DNA of 64,000 nucleotides from Neisseria subflava (GTDB lineage: Bacteria > Pseudomonadota > Gammaproteobacteria > Burkholderiales > Neisseriaceae): the NCBI RefSeq assembly GCF_024205705.1, contig NZ_CP073115.1, positions 2,232,001 to 2,296,000 on the forward strand, written 5' to 3'. The notes under the pieces are model-generated. The model was not told where the DNA came from. It worked only from the letters and a program-made list of their open reading frames with translations, and did not search any database. The translations under genes and the position numbers were made by a program. Positions 43,101 to 52,238 of this stretch are shown here, piece after piece (position 1 is the first letter of the stretch; each line of letters begins with the position of its first letter).

Positions 43101-44301
43101 TTTTCGCAGCTTTAACGGTAGAAGCCAAACCTTGTTTTTCCAATTTGTGGAAAATAAATGGTTTGAACAGTTCCAACGCCATTTTTTTCGGCAGACCACA
43201 TTGGTGCAGACGCAGGTATGGGCCTACGGTAATCACGGAACGACCAGAGTAGTCCACACGTTTACCCAGCAGGTTTTGACGGAAGCGGCCGCCTTTACCT
43301 TTAATCATGTCAGCCAATGATTTCAGCGGGCGTTTGTTGGCACCGGTCATGGCTTTACCTCGACGGCCGTTATCCAACAGGGAATCAACCGCTTCTTGCA
43401 ACATACGTTTTTCGTTACGAACGATGATGTCAGGCGCATGCAGTTCCAACAGACGTTTCAGACGGTTGTTACGGTTGATAACGCGGCGGTACAAATCGTT
43501 CAAATCGGAAGTGGCAAAACGACCACCATCCAATGGAACCAACGGACGCAAATCAGGCGGCAATACCGGCAGCACATCCATAATCATCCATTCCAGTTTC
43601 ATACCGGAACGGTGAAAGGCTTCCAATACTTTCAAACGTTTGGCAATTTTTTTAATTTTGGTGTCAGAACCGGTAGATTCCAGCTCTTGACGCAGGATTT
43701 CGATTTCGCCGGTAATATCCAAGGTGCGCAGCAATTCACGGATACCTTCTGCACCCATTTTGGCATCGAAGTCATCGCCGTATTCGTCCAGTTTGTTGTA
43801 GTAATCGTCTTCAGTCAGCAATTGACGACGTTGCAACGTAGTCATACCGGGATCGGTTACCACAAATGCTTCAAAGTACAATACGCGTTCGATATCGCGC
43901 AAAGTCATGTCCAATACCATACCCAAGCGGGAAGGCAGGGATTTCAAGAACCAAATGTGGGCAACTGGTGCTGCCAATTCAATGTGGCCCATGCGTTCGC
44001 GGCGTACTTTGGAAAGGGTAACTTCTACGCCACATTTTTCACAGGTTACGCCTTTAAATTTCAAGCGTTTGTATTTACCGCACAAACATTCATAGTCTTT
44101 GACCGGGCCAAAGATTTTGGCGCAGAACAAACCGTCGCGCTCAGGTTTGAACGTACGGTAGTTGATGGTTTCAGGTTTTTTAACTTCGCCATAAGACCAT
44201 GAGCGGATGGTTTCGGGAGAGGCAATACCGATTTTGATGGCATCAAACTCTTCTTCCATGCCGGCAGTTTGCAACGGATTAAATAAGTTCAACAAATTCA
44301 T
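40126..44301 (-). CDS. rpoC: RNA polymerase beta' subunit
   Basis: 1391 residues. It carries the catalytic magnesium site (NADFDGDQMAVHVPLS), the N-terminal zinc finger (CLCGKYKRLKFKGVTCEKCG) and the second zinc site (CKTRHGLCAHCYGRDLARG). The bridge helix and trigger loop region lie before QLTMRTFHIGGAAS. Length is normal. It follows rpoB after a 156-base gap that contains two uptake sequences and one variant (AGGTCGTCTGAA, 44421-44432). Confidence 0.98.
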   Translation of the reverse strand: MNLLNLFNPLQTAGMEEEFDAIKIGIASPETIRSWSYGEVKKPETINYRTFKPERDGLFCAKIFGPVKDYECLCGKYKRLKFKGVTCEKCGVEVTLSKVRRERMGHIELAAPVAHIWFLKSLPSRLGMVLDMTLRDIERVLYFEAFVVTDPGMTTLQRRQLLTEDDYYNKLDEYGDDFDAKMGAEGIRELLRTLDITGEIEILRQELESTGSDTKIKKIAKRLKVLEAFHRSGMKLEWMIMDVLPVLPPDLRPLVPLDGGRFATSDLNDLYRRVINRNNRLKRLLELHAPDIIVRNEKRMLQEAVDSLLDNGRRGKAMTGANKRPLKSLADMIKGKGGRFRQNLLGKRVDYSGRSVITVGPYLRLHQCGLPKKMALELFKPFIFHKLEKQGLASTVKAAKKLVEQEVPEVWDILEEVIREHPIMLNRAPTLHRLGIQAFEPILIEGKAIQLHPLVCAAFNADFDGDQMAVHVPLSLEAQMEARTLMLASNNVLSPANGEPIIVPSQDIVLGLYYMTRDRINAKGEGSLFADVKEVHRAYHTKQVELGTKITVRLREWVKNEAGEFEPVVNRYETTVGRALLSEILPKGLPFEYINKALKKKEISKLINASFRLCGLRDTVIFADHLMYTGFGFAAKGGISIAVDDMEIPKEKAALLAEANAEVKEIEDQYRQGLVTNGERYNKVVDIWGRAGDKIAKAMMDNLSKQKVIDRDGNEVDQESFNSIYMMADSGARGSAAQIKQLSGMRGLMAKPDGSIIETPITSNFREGLTVLQYFIATHGARKGLADTALKTANSGYLTRRLVDVTQDLVVVEDDCGTSDGFVMKAVVQGGDVIEALRDRILGRVTASDVVDPSTGETLVEAGTLLTEKLVDIIDQSGVDEVKVRTPITCKTRHGLCAHCYGRDLARGKLVNAGEAVGVIAAQSIGEPGTQLTMRTFHIGGAASRAAAASQVEAKSNGTARFSSQMRYVANNKGELVVIGRSCEVVIHDDIGRERERHKVPYGAILLVQDGEAIKAGQTLATWDPHTRPMITEHAGMVKFENVEEGVTVAKQTDDVTGLSTLVVIDGKRRSSSASKLLRPTVKLLDENGLEICIPGTTTPVSMAFPVGAVITIREGQEVGKGDVLARIPQASSKTRDITGGLPRVAELFEARVPKDAGMLAEITGTVSFGKETKGKQRLIITDVDGVAYETLISKEKQILVHDGQVVNRGETIVDGAVDPHDILRLQGIEALARYIVQEVQEVYRLQGVKISDKHIEVIIRQMLRRVNIVDSGDTEFITGEQVERGDVMLANEKAMAEDKEPARYENVLLGITKASLSTDSFISAASFQETTRVLTEAAIMGKQDELRGLKENVIVGRLIPAGTGLTYHRSRHQQWQQADQETSETEASDE

Positions 44302-44457
44302 TTTTGCTCCTTGAAGGAAGTATTTTTACCGCATGGCGGATTTTCGATATTGGGAAACGGTACTTTTGATTTCAGACGGCCTAAATGCCGATTGCTTCAT
44401 TCTTATTCTGAAACCGCTTTTTCAGACGACCTTAAAAGGCCGTCTGAAAACTTCTGT

Positions 44458-47400
44458 TTAGTAGCGTTCCAAATCGATATCCAAGCCCAGTGAGCGAATC
44501 TCTTTAACCAATACGTTGAAGGATTCAGGCATACCGGCATCGATTTTGTGTTCGCCTTTGACGATGTTTTCGTACATTTTGGTACGGCCGTTCACGTCAT
44601 CAGACTTCACAGTCAGCATCTCTTGCAGCGTATATGCCGCGCCGTATGCTTCCAATGCCCAAACCTCCATCTCACCGAAACGTTGGCCCCCGAACTGAGC
44701 TTTACCGCCCAGAGGCTGCTGGGTAACCAGACTGTATGGACCGGTAGAACGGGCGTGCATTTTTTCGTCAACCAAGTGGTGCAGTTTCAGATAGTGCATC
44801 ACACCGACTGTAACCTTACGGTCAAATGCTTCGCCTGAACGGCCGTCATACAGCGTGATTTGAGTTTTACTGTCGTTGAAGCCCAGTTTCTCAACCTCAG
44901 GATCTTCGCTTGGGTAAGCCAAGTTCAACATTTCGCGGATTTCAGACTCTTTCGCGCCGTCGAATACAGGAGAGGCGAAAGATGCACCTTTGCGCAGGTT
45001 AGAAGCCAATTCGATGATTTCTTCATCTGTCAGGCTGTCTAAATCTTCTTTCTTACCGCTACCGTTGTAGAGTTTGTTCAAAAATTCACGCAGCTCGCTG
45101 GCTTTGCGTTGCTCTTTCAGCATACGGTCGATGCGTTCGCCGATACCTTTTGCCGCCCAACCCAAGTGAACTTCCAAAATCTGACCGATGTTCATACGGG
45201 AAGGTACGCCCAACGGGTTCAGTACGATGTCTACCGGACGGCCGTCAGCCATGTAAGGCATGTCTTCCACTGGCAGAATGCGTGATACCACGCCTTTGTT
45301 ACCGTGGCGACCCGCCATTTTGTCACCGGCTTGCAGACGACGTTTGATGGCGATAAATACTTTCACCATTTTTTGTACGCCCGGTTGCAGCTCGTCGCCT
45401 TGGGTCAGTTTTTTCTTCTTGATCTCATACAACTCATCCGCTTCTTCGCGTTTTTGTTGTAGGCTCAATTTAATCAGTTCCAACTGTTTGGCCAAATCTT
45501 CGTCAGCCAGACGGATGTCAAACCAATCATGTTTGCTGGACAGACTTGCCAAATATTCGGTAGTGATTTCGCTGCCTTTAGCCAGCTTCATCGGACCACC
45601 ATTGGCTTTTTGACCCACAATCATACGTTCGATACGGTCGAATGCGTCATTATCGAAAATACGCAATTGATCGCCCAAATCTTGACGGTAACGTTTCAAT
45701 TCAGAATCAATAATGGATTGAGCACGTTTGTCGCGTTGGATACCTTCACGAGTGAAGACTTGAACGTCGATAACGGTACCGCTCATGCCGGTAGGCATAC
45801 GCAATGAAGTATCTTTTACGTCAGACGCTTTTTCACCGAAGATGGCACGCAGCAGTTTTTCTTCTGGAGTCAGTTGGGTTTCGCCTTTAGGTGTTACTTT
45901 ACCTACCAAGACGTCACCAGCTTCTACTTCTGCACCGATGTATACGATACCGGATTCATCCAAACGGTTTTGCATACGCTCAGACAAGTTCGGAATATCG
46001 CGGGTAATGTCTTCCGCACCCAGTTTAGTGTCACGTGCGACAACGTTCAGCTCTTCAATGTGAATCGAAGTATAGCGGTCGTCTGCAGCCACTTTTTCTG
46101 AAATCAGAATCGAGTCTTCGTAGTTGTAACCGTTCCATGGCATGAAGGCGATGGTCATGTTTTGACCCAAAGCCAACTCGCCCAAGTCGGTAGATGCACC
46201 GTCAGCCACCAAGTCACCACGTTGCAACACATCGCCTGCTTTTACGGCCGGACGTTGGTTGATGTTGGTAGATTGGTTGGAACGGGTGAATTTAACCAAG
46301 TTGTAAATATCGACACCCACTTCACCAGCAGTCGCTTCATCATCATGAACACGAACCACAACGCGGTTGGCATCTACATACTCAACCACACCACCGCGGC
46401 GGGCAACGATTGCAGTTGCAGAGTCAACGGCAACAGAGCGCTCGATACCGGTACCAACCATTGGTTTTTCAGGGCGCAGGCACGGTACGGCCTGACGTTG
46501 CATGTTGGCACCCATCAATGCACGGTTCGCGTCATCATGTTCCAAGAATGGAATCAGAGATGCTGCAACAGATACTACTTGACCGGTTGCCACGTCCATA
46601 TATTGAACGCGGTCAGGCGTTGCCATAATGGTTTCGCCTTTTTCACGACAAGTAACCAAGTCGCCAATCAAATTACCTTCTTTGTCCAAATCGGCATTCG
46701 CCTGTGCAATCACATAACGACCTTCTTCGATAGCAGACAAGTAGTCGATTTCTTCAGTTACTTTACCATCGACAACACGGCGGTAAGGGGTTTCCAAGAA
46801 ACCATAATCATTAGTACGCGCATAAACGGACAATGAGTTGATCAAACCAATGTTTGGACCCTCAGGTGTTTCAATAGGACATACACGGCCATAGTGGGTC
46901 GGGTGTACGTCTCGCACCTCAAAGCCGGCACGTTCGCGAGTCAAACCGCCCGGGCCCAATGCAGATACACGGCGTTTATGGGTAACTTCAGACAATGGGT
47001 TGGTCTGATCCATAAATTGGCTCAATTGGCTAGAGCCGAAGAATTCTTTAATCGCGGCAGAAACAGGTTTCGCATTGATCAAGTCATGCGGCATCAAGTT
47101 CTCAGATTCTGCTTGGTTCAAACGCTCTTTAACTGCACGTTCTACACGAGCCAAACCGCTGCGGAATTGGTTTTCAGTCAACTCACCCACAGAACGAACA
47201 CGACGATTACCCAAATGGTCAATATCGTCTACTTCGCCATGACCGTTACGCAGTTCAACCAATGTAGCAATGGAAGCAACGATGTCTTCAACGCTCAGAA
47301 CGTAACCACCTTTTTCGGATGCGCCGGCCAAAGTCTCATTCAACAAACGGCCATACCAAGAGTTTTGTTGTGCTTCAGACAATTTTTGCTCGTATGTGCG

Positions 47401-48636
47401 CGTATTAAATTTCATACGGCCTACGCGAGACAAATCATAGCTGTCTTCACTGAAGAACAAGCGGTTGAAGAGTTGCTCAACAGCTTCTTCGGTAGGTGGT
47501 TCGCCAGGACGCATCATGCGGTAAATCGCTACGCGTGCAGCTTGCTGATCAGCAGTTTCGTCTGTACGCAGAGTGCTGGAGATGTAACCACCTTGATCCA
47601 ATTCATTGATATAAAGGGTCGTAATTTCTTTTACACCATGGATATCAAGTTTGGCCAACAGTTCTTCTGTAATTTCATCGTTAGCAGAAGCCAATACTTC
47701 ACCGGTTTCCGGATCAATCAGGTCAGCAGCCAATGCTTTGCCTATCAAGCTTTCTGGCTCTACATTCAAACGAGTCAAGCCTGCATTGGTAATATCACGG
47801 ATATTTTTCGCAGTAATGCGTTTACCTTTGGCAACCAGTACATTGCCTTCTTTATCCAAGATGTCAACTTTGGCAGTTTCACCTTTCAGACGGCCTGCAA
47901 CCAGATCAGTTTGGACACCGTTTGAAGACAAATAGAAAGTTTCTTTGTCGTAGAAAATATCCAAGATTTGTTCATTGTTGTAGCCCAAAGCTTTCAACAA
48001 AATCGTAACCGGCATTTTACGGCGACGGTCGATACGGAAATACAGCAAATCTTTTGGATCAAATTCGAAATCCAACCATGAACCACGGTAAGGAATAATA
48101 CGAGCAGAGAACAACAACTTACCGGAAGAATGTGTTTTACCACGGTCATGCTCAAAGAACACGCCAGGAGAACGGTGCAGCTGGGAAACAATCACACGCT
48201 CAGTACCATTGATGACAAAAGAGCCACTTGGCGTCATCAATGGGATTTCGCCCATATATACTTCGTTTTCACGAACTTCTTTTACAGTCGGCTTAGATGC
48301 TTCTTTATCTAAAATCACCAAACGGATACGGGCACGCAATGGCGCCGCATAAGTAATGCCGCGCAATTGACATTCAGGAATATCGAACAAAGGCTCGCCC
48401 AATGTGTAATGTACAAACTCCAATCGCGCATAACCGTTATGGCTCACAATCGGGAAAATAGAATTAAATGCCGCTTGCAGACCATCATCAGTGCGTTGGT
48501 CAAAAGCATTTTCCAGCTGCAAAAATTTCGCATAAGAATCAATTTGGGTTGCCAGCAGGAAAGGAACATCTAAGACATTCTCTCGCTTTGCAAAACTCTT
48601 ACGGATACGTTTTTTCTCGGTAAACGAATAGCTCAT
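44458..48636 (-). CDS. rpoB: RNA polymerase beta subunit
   Basis: 1392 residues from the ATG at 48636 (MSYSFTEKKRIRKSFAKREN), with CGGAG upstream. The frame is open to 48687 but the extra codons are leader. The rifampicin region reads FFGSSQLSQFMDQTNPLSEV and THKRRVSALGPGGLTRERAG, which is wild type (Asp and His present). It is followed by rpoC. Confidence 0.98.
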   Translation of the reverse strand: MSYSFTEKKRIRKSFAKRENVLDVPFLLATQIDSYAKFLQLENAFDQRTDDGLQAAFNSIFPIVSHNGYARLEFVHYTLGEPLFDIPECQLRGITYAAPLRARIRLVILDKEASKPTVKEVRENEVYMGEIPLMTPSGSFVINGTERVIVSQLHRSPGVFFEHDRGKTHSSGKLLFSARIIPYRGSWLDFEFDPKDLLYFRIDRRRKMPVTILLKALGYNNEQILDIFYDKETFYLSSNGVQTDLVAGRLKGETAKVDILDKEGNVLVAKGKRITAKNIRDITNAGLTRLNVEPESLIGKALAADLIDPETGEVLASANDEITEELLAKLDIHGVKEITTLYINELDQGGYISSTLRTDETADQQAARVAIYRMMRPGEPPTEEAVEQLFNRLFFSEDSYDLSRVGRMKFNTRTYEQKLSEAQQNSWYGRLLNETLAGASEKGGYVLSVEDIVASIATLVELRNGHGEVDDIDHLGNRRVRSVGELTENQFRSGLARVERAVKERLNQAESENLMPHDLINAKPVSAAIKEFFGSSQLSQFMDQTNPLSEVTHKRRVSALGPGGLTRERAGFEVRDVHPTHYGRVCPIETPEGPNIGLINSLSVYARTNDYGFLETPYRRVVDGKVTEEIDYLSAIEEGRYVIAQANADLDKEGNLIGDLVTCREKGETIMATPDRVQYMDVATGQVVSVAASLIPFLEHDDANRALMGANMQRQAVPCLRPEKPMVGTGIERSVAVDSATAIVARRGGVVEYVDANRVVVRVHDDEATAGEVGVDIYNLVKFTRSNQSTNINQRPAVKAGDVLQRGDLVADGASTDLGELALGQNMTIAFMPWNGYNYEDSILISEKVAADDRYTSIHIEELNVVARDTKLGAEDITRDIPNLSERMQNRLDESGIVYIGAEVEAGDVLVGKVTPKGETQLTPEEKLLRAIFGEKASDVKDTSLRMPTGMSGTVIDVQVFTREGIQRDKRAQSIIDSELKRYRQDLGDQLRIFDNDAFDRIERMIVGQKANGGPMKLAKGSEITTEYLASLSSKHDWFDIRLADEDLAKQLELIKLSLQQKREEADELYEIKKKKLTQGDELQPGVQKMVKVFIAIKRRLQAGDKMAGRHGNKGVVSRILPVEDMPYMADGRPVDIVLNPLGVPSRMNIGQILEVHLGWAAKGIGERIDRMLKEQRKASELREFLNKLYNGSGKKEDLDSLTDEEIIELASNLRKGASFASPVFDGAKESEIREMLNLAYPSEDPEVEKLGFNDSKTQITLYDGRSGEAFDRKVTVGVMHYLKLHHLVDEKMHARSTGPYSLVTQQPLGGKAQFGGQRFGEMEVWALEAYGAAYTLQEMLTVKSDDVNGRTKMYENIVKGEHKIDAGMPESFNVLVKEIRSLGLDIDLERY

Positions 48637-48701
48637 ATACACTCCGAAAAGCAATTTTAAATAATAGGCCGTCTGAAACAACGGCATGCATCAACCTGAT
48701 A

Positions 48702-48751
48702 TTTACATTTATTTGCAATGATCTTATCAAGACTATGCAAATAAATGTAAA
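48702..48751. repeat. Perfect 16-bp inverted repeat between rplL and rpoB
   Basis: TTTACATTTATTTGCA (48702-48717) and TGCAAATAAATGTAAA (48736-48751) with an 18-base loop, between the rplL terminator and rpoB. As RNA it forms a long AU-rich stem. In E. coli this gap holds an attenuator and an RNase III site, so a processing or control role is plausible. Confidence 0.7.
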
Positions 48752-48783
48752 CAATGTCTGATGCTTATTTTAAGAAGCAAAAT

Positions 48784-48809
48784 AAGGCTGGCAGAAAACT
48801 GCCAGCCTT
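48784..48809 (-). terminator. Terminator or attenuator after rplL
   Basis: On the minus strand AAGGCTGGCAG pairs perfectly with CTGCCAGCCTT around TTTT, followed by ATTTTGC. It should limit the transcription passing from rplJL into rpoBC. Confidence 0.8.
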
Positions 48810-48825
48810 CATAGGAAGCATCAAA

Positions 48826-49197
48826 TTATTTGATTTCGACTTTAGCGCCGGCTTCTTCCAGTTGTTTTTGGATGTCTTCAGCTTCAGCTTTAGAAACACC
48901 TTCTTTCAGAGTTTTAGGTGCACCGTCAACGATGTCTTTAGCTTCTTTCAGACCCAGACCAGTGATAGCGCGGACAACTTTAATCACGCCAACTTTTTGA
49001 TCACCGGCAGAAGCCAATACTACGTCGAATTCAGTTTTTTCTTCAGCAGCAGCTGCACCAGCACCTGCAGGGCCTGCAACTGCAACTGCAGCAGCAGAAA
49101 CGCCAAATTTTTCTTCAAAAGCTTTAACCAGGTCGTTCAATTCCATTACGGTCAAAGAACCAACGGCTTCCAAAATGTCTTCTTTAGTAATAGCCAT
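48826..49197 (-). CDS. rplL: 50S ribosomal protein L7/L12
   Basis: 123 residues, acidic stalk protein. N-terminal dimer domain, Ala-rich hinge (AAAAVAVAGPAGAGAAAAEE) and C-terminal factor-binding domain (IKVVRAITGLGLKEAKDIVD). It is present in several copies per ribosome and recruits GTPase factors. Confidence 0.98.
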   Translation of the reverse strand: MAITKEDILEAVGSLTVMELNDLVKAFEEKFGVSAAAVAVAGPAGAGAAAAEEKTEFDVVLASAGDQKVGVIKVVRAITGLGLKEAKDIVDGAPKTLKEGVSKAEAEDIQKQLEEAGAKVEIK

Positions 49198-49255
49198 GCT
49201 ATTTATACTCCAAATATTGTATTAAAAAATAATTGATTAAATGAAACAAAATCGA

Positions 49256-49756
49256 TTAAGCGGCTTCTTCGCCAGCTTTTTTCTCTGCCAAAGCAGCCAA
49301 ACCACGTGCAAAGCCTGATACAGGAGCTTGCATAACGAACAACAGTTTGGACAACAGCTCTTCGCGGCTTGGAATAGAAGCCAACTCAGCAACCTGAGCA
49401 GCATCCATTACTTCGCCATTGTAAGAACCGGCTTTAATGATAATTTTGTCATCTTTTTTCGCGAATTGGTGCAGCACTTTAGCAGCAGCAACAGCATCTT
49501 CAGAAGCAGCATAAACCAATGGACCAACCATTTGATCGGCCAAATCTGCGAATGAAGTACCCTCTACTGCGCGACGAGCCAGAGTATTTTTCAGAACGCG
49601 CAAGTAAACGCCTTCTTTACGTGCATTTGCACGAAGCTCAGTCATGCTGGAAACACTGATACCGCGATATTCAGCGACTACGAGAGTTTGAGCGTTAGCA
49701 ATTGCTGCGCTAATTTCCTCTACGGCCACTTTCTTGGTTTCAATATTGAGACTCAA
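49256..49756 (-). CDS. rplJ: 50S ribosomal protein L10
   Basis: 166 residues. It anchors L7/L12 to the ribosome (MSLNIETKKVAVEEISAAIA, AEYRGISVSSMTELRANARK). Its long C-terminal helix binds L7/L12 dimers. It is preceded by an L10-type mRNA leader and GGGAGG. Confidence 0.97.
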   Translation of the reverse strand: MSLNIETKKVAVEEISAAIANAQTLVVAEYRGISVSSMTELRANARKEGVYLRVLKNTLARRAVEGTSFADLADQMVGPLVYAASEDAVAAAKVLHQFAKKDDKIIIKAGSYNGEVMDAAQVAELASIPSREELLSKLLFVMQAPVSGFARGLAALAEKKAGEEAA

Positions 49757-49759
49757 GGT

Positions 49760-49925
49760 CTACCTCCCACTGTTTATAAACAGGATATCGAAATGATATC
49801 CCACCAGCGCGGTAACCTAAAAAGACATCTTACAAGCAATCTTGCAATGTGTTTCAGGACTACCGTCTGCGTAGGGCAGTTACGATTAAATCTTACGATC
49901 CCTACGGTCTTGGACATCTACTTAA
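49760..49925 (-). promoter_or_regulatory. L10 leader: autogenous control RNA before rplJ
   Basis: On the minus strand CCAAGACCGTAGGGATCG and GCCCTACGCAGACGGTAGTC (49914-49857) form the kink-turn stem known from L10 leader RNAs, which binds the L10-(L12) complex and represses rplJL translation. A second hairpin (GGATATC with GATATCC) and the rplJ ribosome site follow. The gap to rplA is 223 bases, typical for this element. Confidence 0.8.
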
Positions 49926-49979
49926 TTTTAAGTAGCCCAAATTCAGGCAATCCAGACAACCGGATCACCTGAAAATTTC

Positions 49980-50675
49980 TTAGTTGCTCACGCTTGCAGT
50001 ATCAACGCGAACACCCAAACCCATAGTGCTGGATATAGCAACTTTTTTCAGGTACTGGCCTTTAGCAGCAGCAGGTTTGGCTTTAACGATAGCATCCAGC
50101 AACGCATTGAAGTTTTCTTTCAAGTCAGCTTCAGCGAAAGAAGCACGACCGATCGTTGCGTGAACGATACCGGCTTTATCTGTACGGTATTGTACTTGAC
50201 CTGCTTTTGCATTTTTAACTGCTTCAGCAACGTTAGGAGTAACAGTACCTACTTTAGGGTTTGGCATCAGGCCACGAGGACCCAAGATGGTACCCAATTG
50301 ACCAACGATACGCATTGCATCAGGAGAAGCAATAACAACGTCAAAGTTCAGGTTACCAGCTTTGATTTCAGCGGCCAGATCTTCAAAACCGACAATATCT
50401 GCACCAGCTTCTTTAGCAGCATCTGCATTTGCACCTTGAGTAAACACAGCTACGCGAGTTGTTTTACCGGTACCTTTAGGCAGAACGACTGAACCACGAA
50501 TAACTTGGTCAGATTTACGAGGATCAACACCCAGGTTGAAAGATACGTCAACAGACTCGTCAAATTTAGCAGTAGCAGCTTTTTTAACCAAAGCAATTGC
50601 TTCGTCGATTGCGTACAGTTTGTTAGCTTCAACAGAAGAGCGCAGAGCTTTCAAGCGTTTAGATACTTTAGCCAT
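49980..50675 (-). CDS. rplA: 50S ribosomal protein L1
   Basis: 231 residues. It forms the mobile L1 stalk that helps release E-site tRNA. Signature ASPDAMRIVGQLGTILGPRG and LMPNPKVGTVTPNVAEAVK. In E. coli it represses rplKA. It overlaps rplK by one base. Confidence 0.97.
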   Translation of the reverse strand: MAKVSKRLKALRSSVEANKLYAIDEAIALVKKAATAKFDESVDVSFNLGVDPRKSDQVIRGSVVLPKGTGKTTRVAVFTQGANADAAKEAGADIVGFEDLAAEIKAGNLNFDVVIASPDAMRIVGQLGTILGPRGLMPNPKVGTVTPNVAEAVKNAKAGQVQYRTDKAGIVHATIGRASFAEADLKENFNALLDAIVKAKPAAAKGQYLKKVAISSTMGLGVRVDTASVSN

Positions 50676-51109
50676 TATACAACACCCTCCACGTCCAAGC
50701 CCATTGAGCGAGCAGAGCCGGCGATAGTGCGAACAGCCGCATCCAGGTCAGCAGCAGTCAAATCAGGCTCTTTAGTTTTAGCAATTTCTTCCAACTGAGC
50801 GCGGGTCAATTTACCCACTTTATTAGTCAGAGGATTAGAACTACCTTTTTGCAGACCAGCAGCTTTTTTCAACAAGATAGAAGCTGGAGGAGTTTTCATC
50901 ACAAAAGTAAATGATTTATCTGCAAATGCAGTAATAACAACTGGAATTGGCAAACCAGGTTCCATACCTTGGGTTGCAGCATTAAATGCTTTACAGAATT
51001 CCATGATATTCAAACCACGTTGACCCAAAGCAGGACCAACTGGGGGAGATGGATTGGCTTTACCTGCAGGAATTTGCAGTTTGATGTAGCCGATAATTTT
51101 CTTTGCCAC
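50675..51109 (-). CDS. rplK: 50S ribosomal protein L11
   Basis: 144 residues. It forms the GTPase-associated centre with 23S rRNA and is needed for RelA activation. [20 protein letters not shown] and [20 protein letters not shown] are typical. The 104-base gap to nusG holds a short hairpin but no gene. Confidence 0.97.
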
Positions 51110-51213
51110 TTAAGGACTCCTAAAAACGGGTATAACGCGGAACCATTCCGCTTCCCAAACAGAATTTGCGATTATATCCGCTTAAAAAAAATTTTTCAAG
51201 CGAATTAAACCAC

Positions 51214-51747
51214 TTAAATCTTTTCAACCTGACCGAACTCTAATTCAACCGGTGTTTCACGACCAAAAATCTGAACTGAAACACGCAGTCTATTACGCTC
51301 GTAGTTAACCTCATCAACAATCCCATTGAAATCAGCAAATGGACCTTCATTCACACGAACCTGCTGACCCACTTCAAATTCAACTTTTGGTTTTGGCTTC
51401 TCAACACCTGTTTTGGCTTGTTGCAAAATAGCATCTGCATCTTTTTGAGAAATTGGGATTGGGCGATTTCCGCTACCTCCTACAAAACCATTTACTCGAG
51501 GGGTACTCTTAACCAAGTGCCATGAATCATCAGTCATTTCCATTTCAACCAACACATAGCCTGGATAGAATTTACGCTCACTGATGGTTTTTCGACCATT
51601 CTTGATATCTACCACTTCCTCTACAGGAACGAGAATCTGACCGAAATATTCTTCCATGTTTTCACGAGCAATACGCTCTTTCAATGTTTTTTGAACATTT
51701 TTCTCGAAACCGGAATAGGCCTGTACCACATACCAACGCTTTGACAT
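51214..51747 (-). CDS. nusG: Transcription termination/antitermination factor NusG
   Basis: 177 residues. The N-terminal domain binds RNA polymerase (RWYVVQAYSGFEKNVQKTLK). The C-terminal KOW domain (VRVNEGPFADFNGIVDEVNY) contacts Rho or S10. It starts 2 bases after secE. Confidence 0.98.
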   Translation of the reverse strand: MSKRWYVVQAYSGFEKNVQKTLKERIARENMEEYFGQILVPVEEVVDIKNGRKTISERKFYPGYVLVEMEMTDDSWHLVKSTPRVNGFVGGSGNRPIPISQKDADAILQQAKTGVEKPKPKVEFEVGQQVRVNEGPFADFNGIVDEVNYERNRLRVSVQIFGRETPVELEFGQVEKI

Positions 51748-51749
51748 CT

Positions 51750-52025
51750 TTACCCTTTCCTATTTAATAAAACATCAAAAAACAACCATGAAATAATTGT
51801 ATCTGCCGCATAAATGAAGGCTGCTAAAACTGCAACGAAGATAATCACAAATACAGTCATTTTGACCGCTTCATCACGACTCGGCCAAACTACCTTCTTA
51901 AACTCAGTCCAAGAGCTCTTAAAATATGCAAACAGACCTTCTTTCTTTTCAGGAGCCGGCTTATTACTTACCACAACTTCCTTTTTCTGATGGTCTTCTT
52001 TGCGTCCAGACGGATGTTCTGTCAT
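51750..52025 (-). CDS. secE: Preprotein translocase subunit SecE
   Basis: 91 residues with a single membrane span near the C-terminus (VFVIIFVAVLAAFIYAADTI), shorter than the three-span E. coli protein. The conserved amphipathic stretch SSWTEFKKVVWPSRDE clamps SecY. The N-terminal 30 residues are charged and variable. Confidence 0.95.
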   Translation of the reverse strand: MTEHPSGRKEDHQKKEVVVSNKPAPEKKEGLFAYFKSSWTEFKKVVWPSRDEAVKMTVFVIIFVAVLAAFIYAADTIISWLFFDVLLNRKG

Positions 52026-52117
52026 CTTTACTCACTTATCAATACCCCACCCGCCTTCATTTTAGATAGTGGCATTGATCCATTAATTAATTCCAAATAA
52101 TCTTAAAACTTAAGTAC

Positions 52118-52153
52118 AAAAAAATTAACCGGCACAAGGCCGGTTAATTTTTT
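52118..52153 (-). terminator. Terminator after tRNA-Trp
   Basis: On the minus strand AAAATTAACCGG pairs with CCGGTTAATTTT and runs into T-rich sequence, right after the tRNA-Trp CCA end. It closes the tRNA-tuf transcript before secE. Confidence 0.8.
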
Positions 52154-52156
52154 ATT

Positions 52157-52232
52157 TGGCAGGCCAAGAGGGTCTCGAACCCCCAACCCTCGGTTTTGGA
52201 GACCGATACTCTACCAATTGAGCTATTGGCCT
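52157..52232 (-). tRNA. tRNA-Trp (anticodon CCA)
   Basis: 76 bases with encoded CCA. Anticodon loop CTCCAAA, D arm AGCTCAATTGGTAGAGT and T arm GGGGGTTCGAGACCCTC. The acceptor AGGCCAA pairs with TTGGCCT. It follows tuf by 6 bases. Confidence 0.97.
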
Positions 52233-52238
52233 CTAAAC

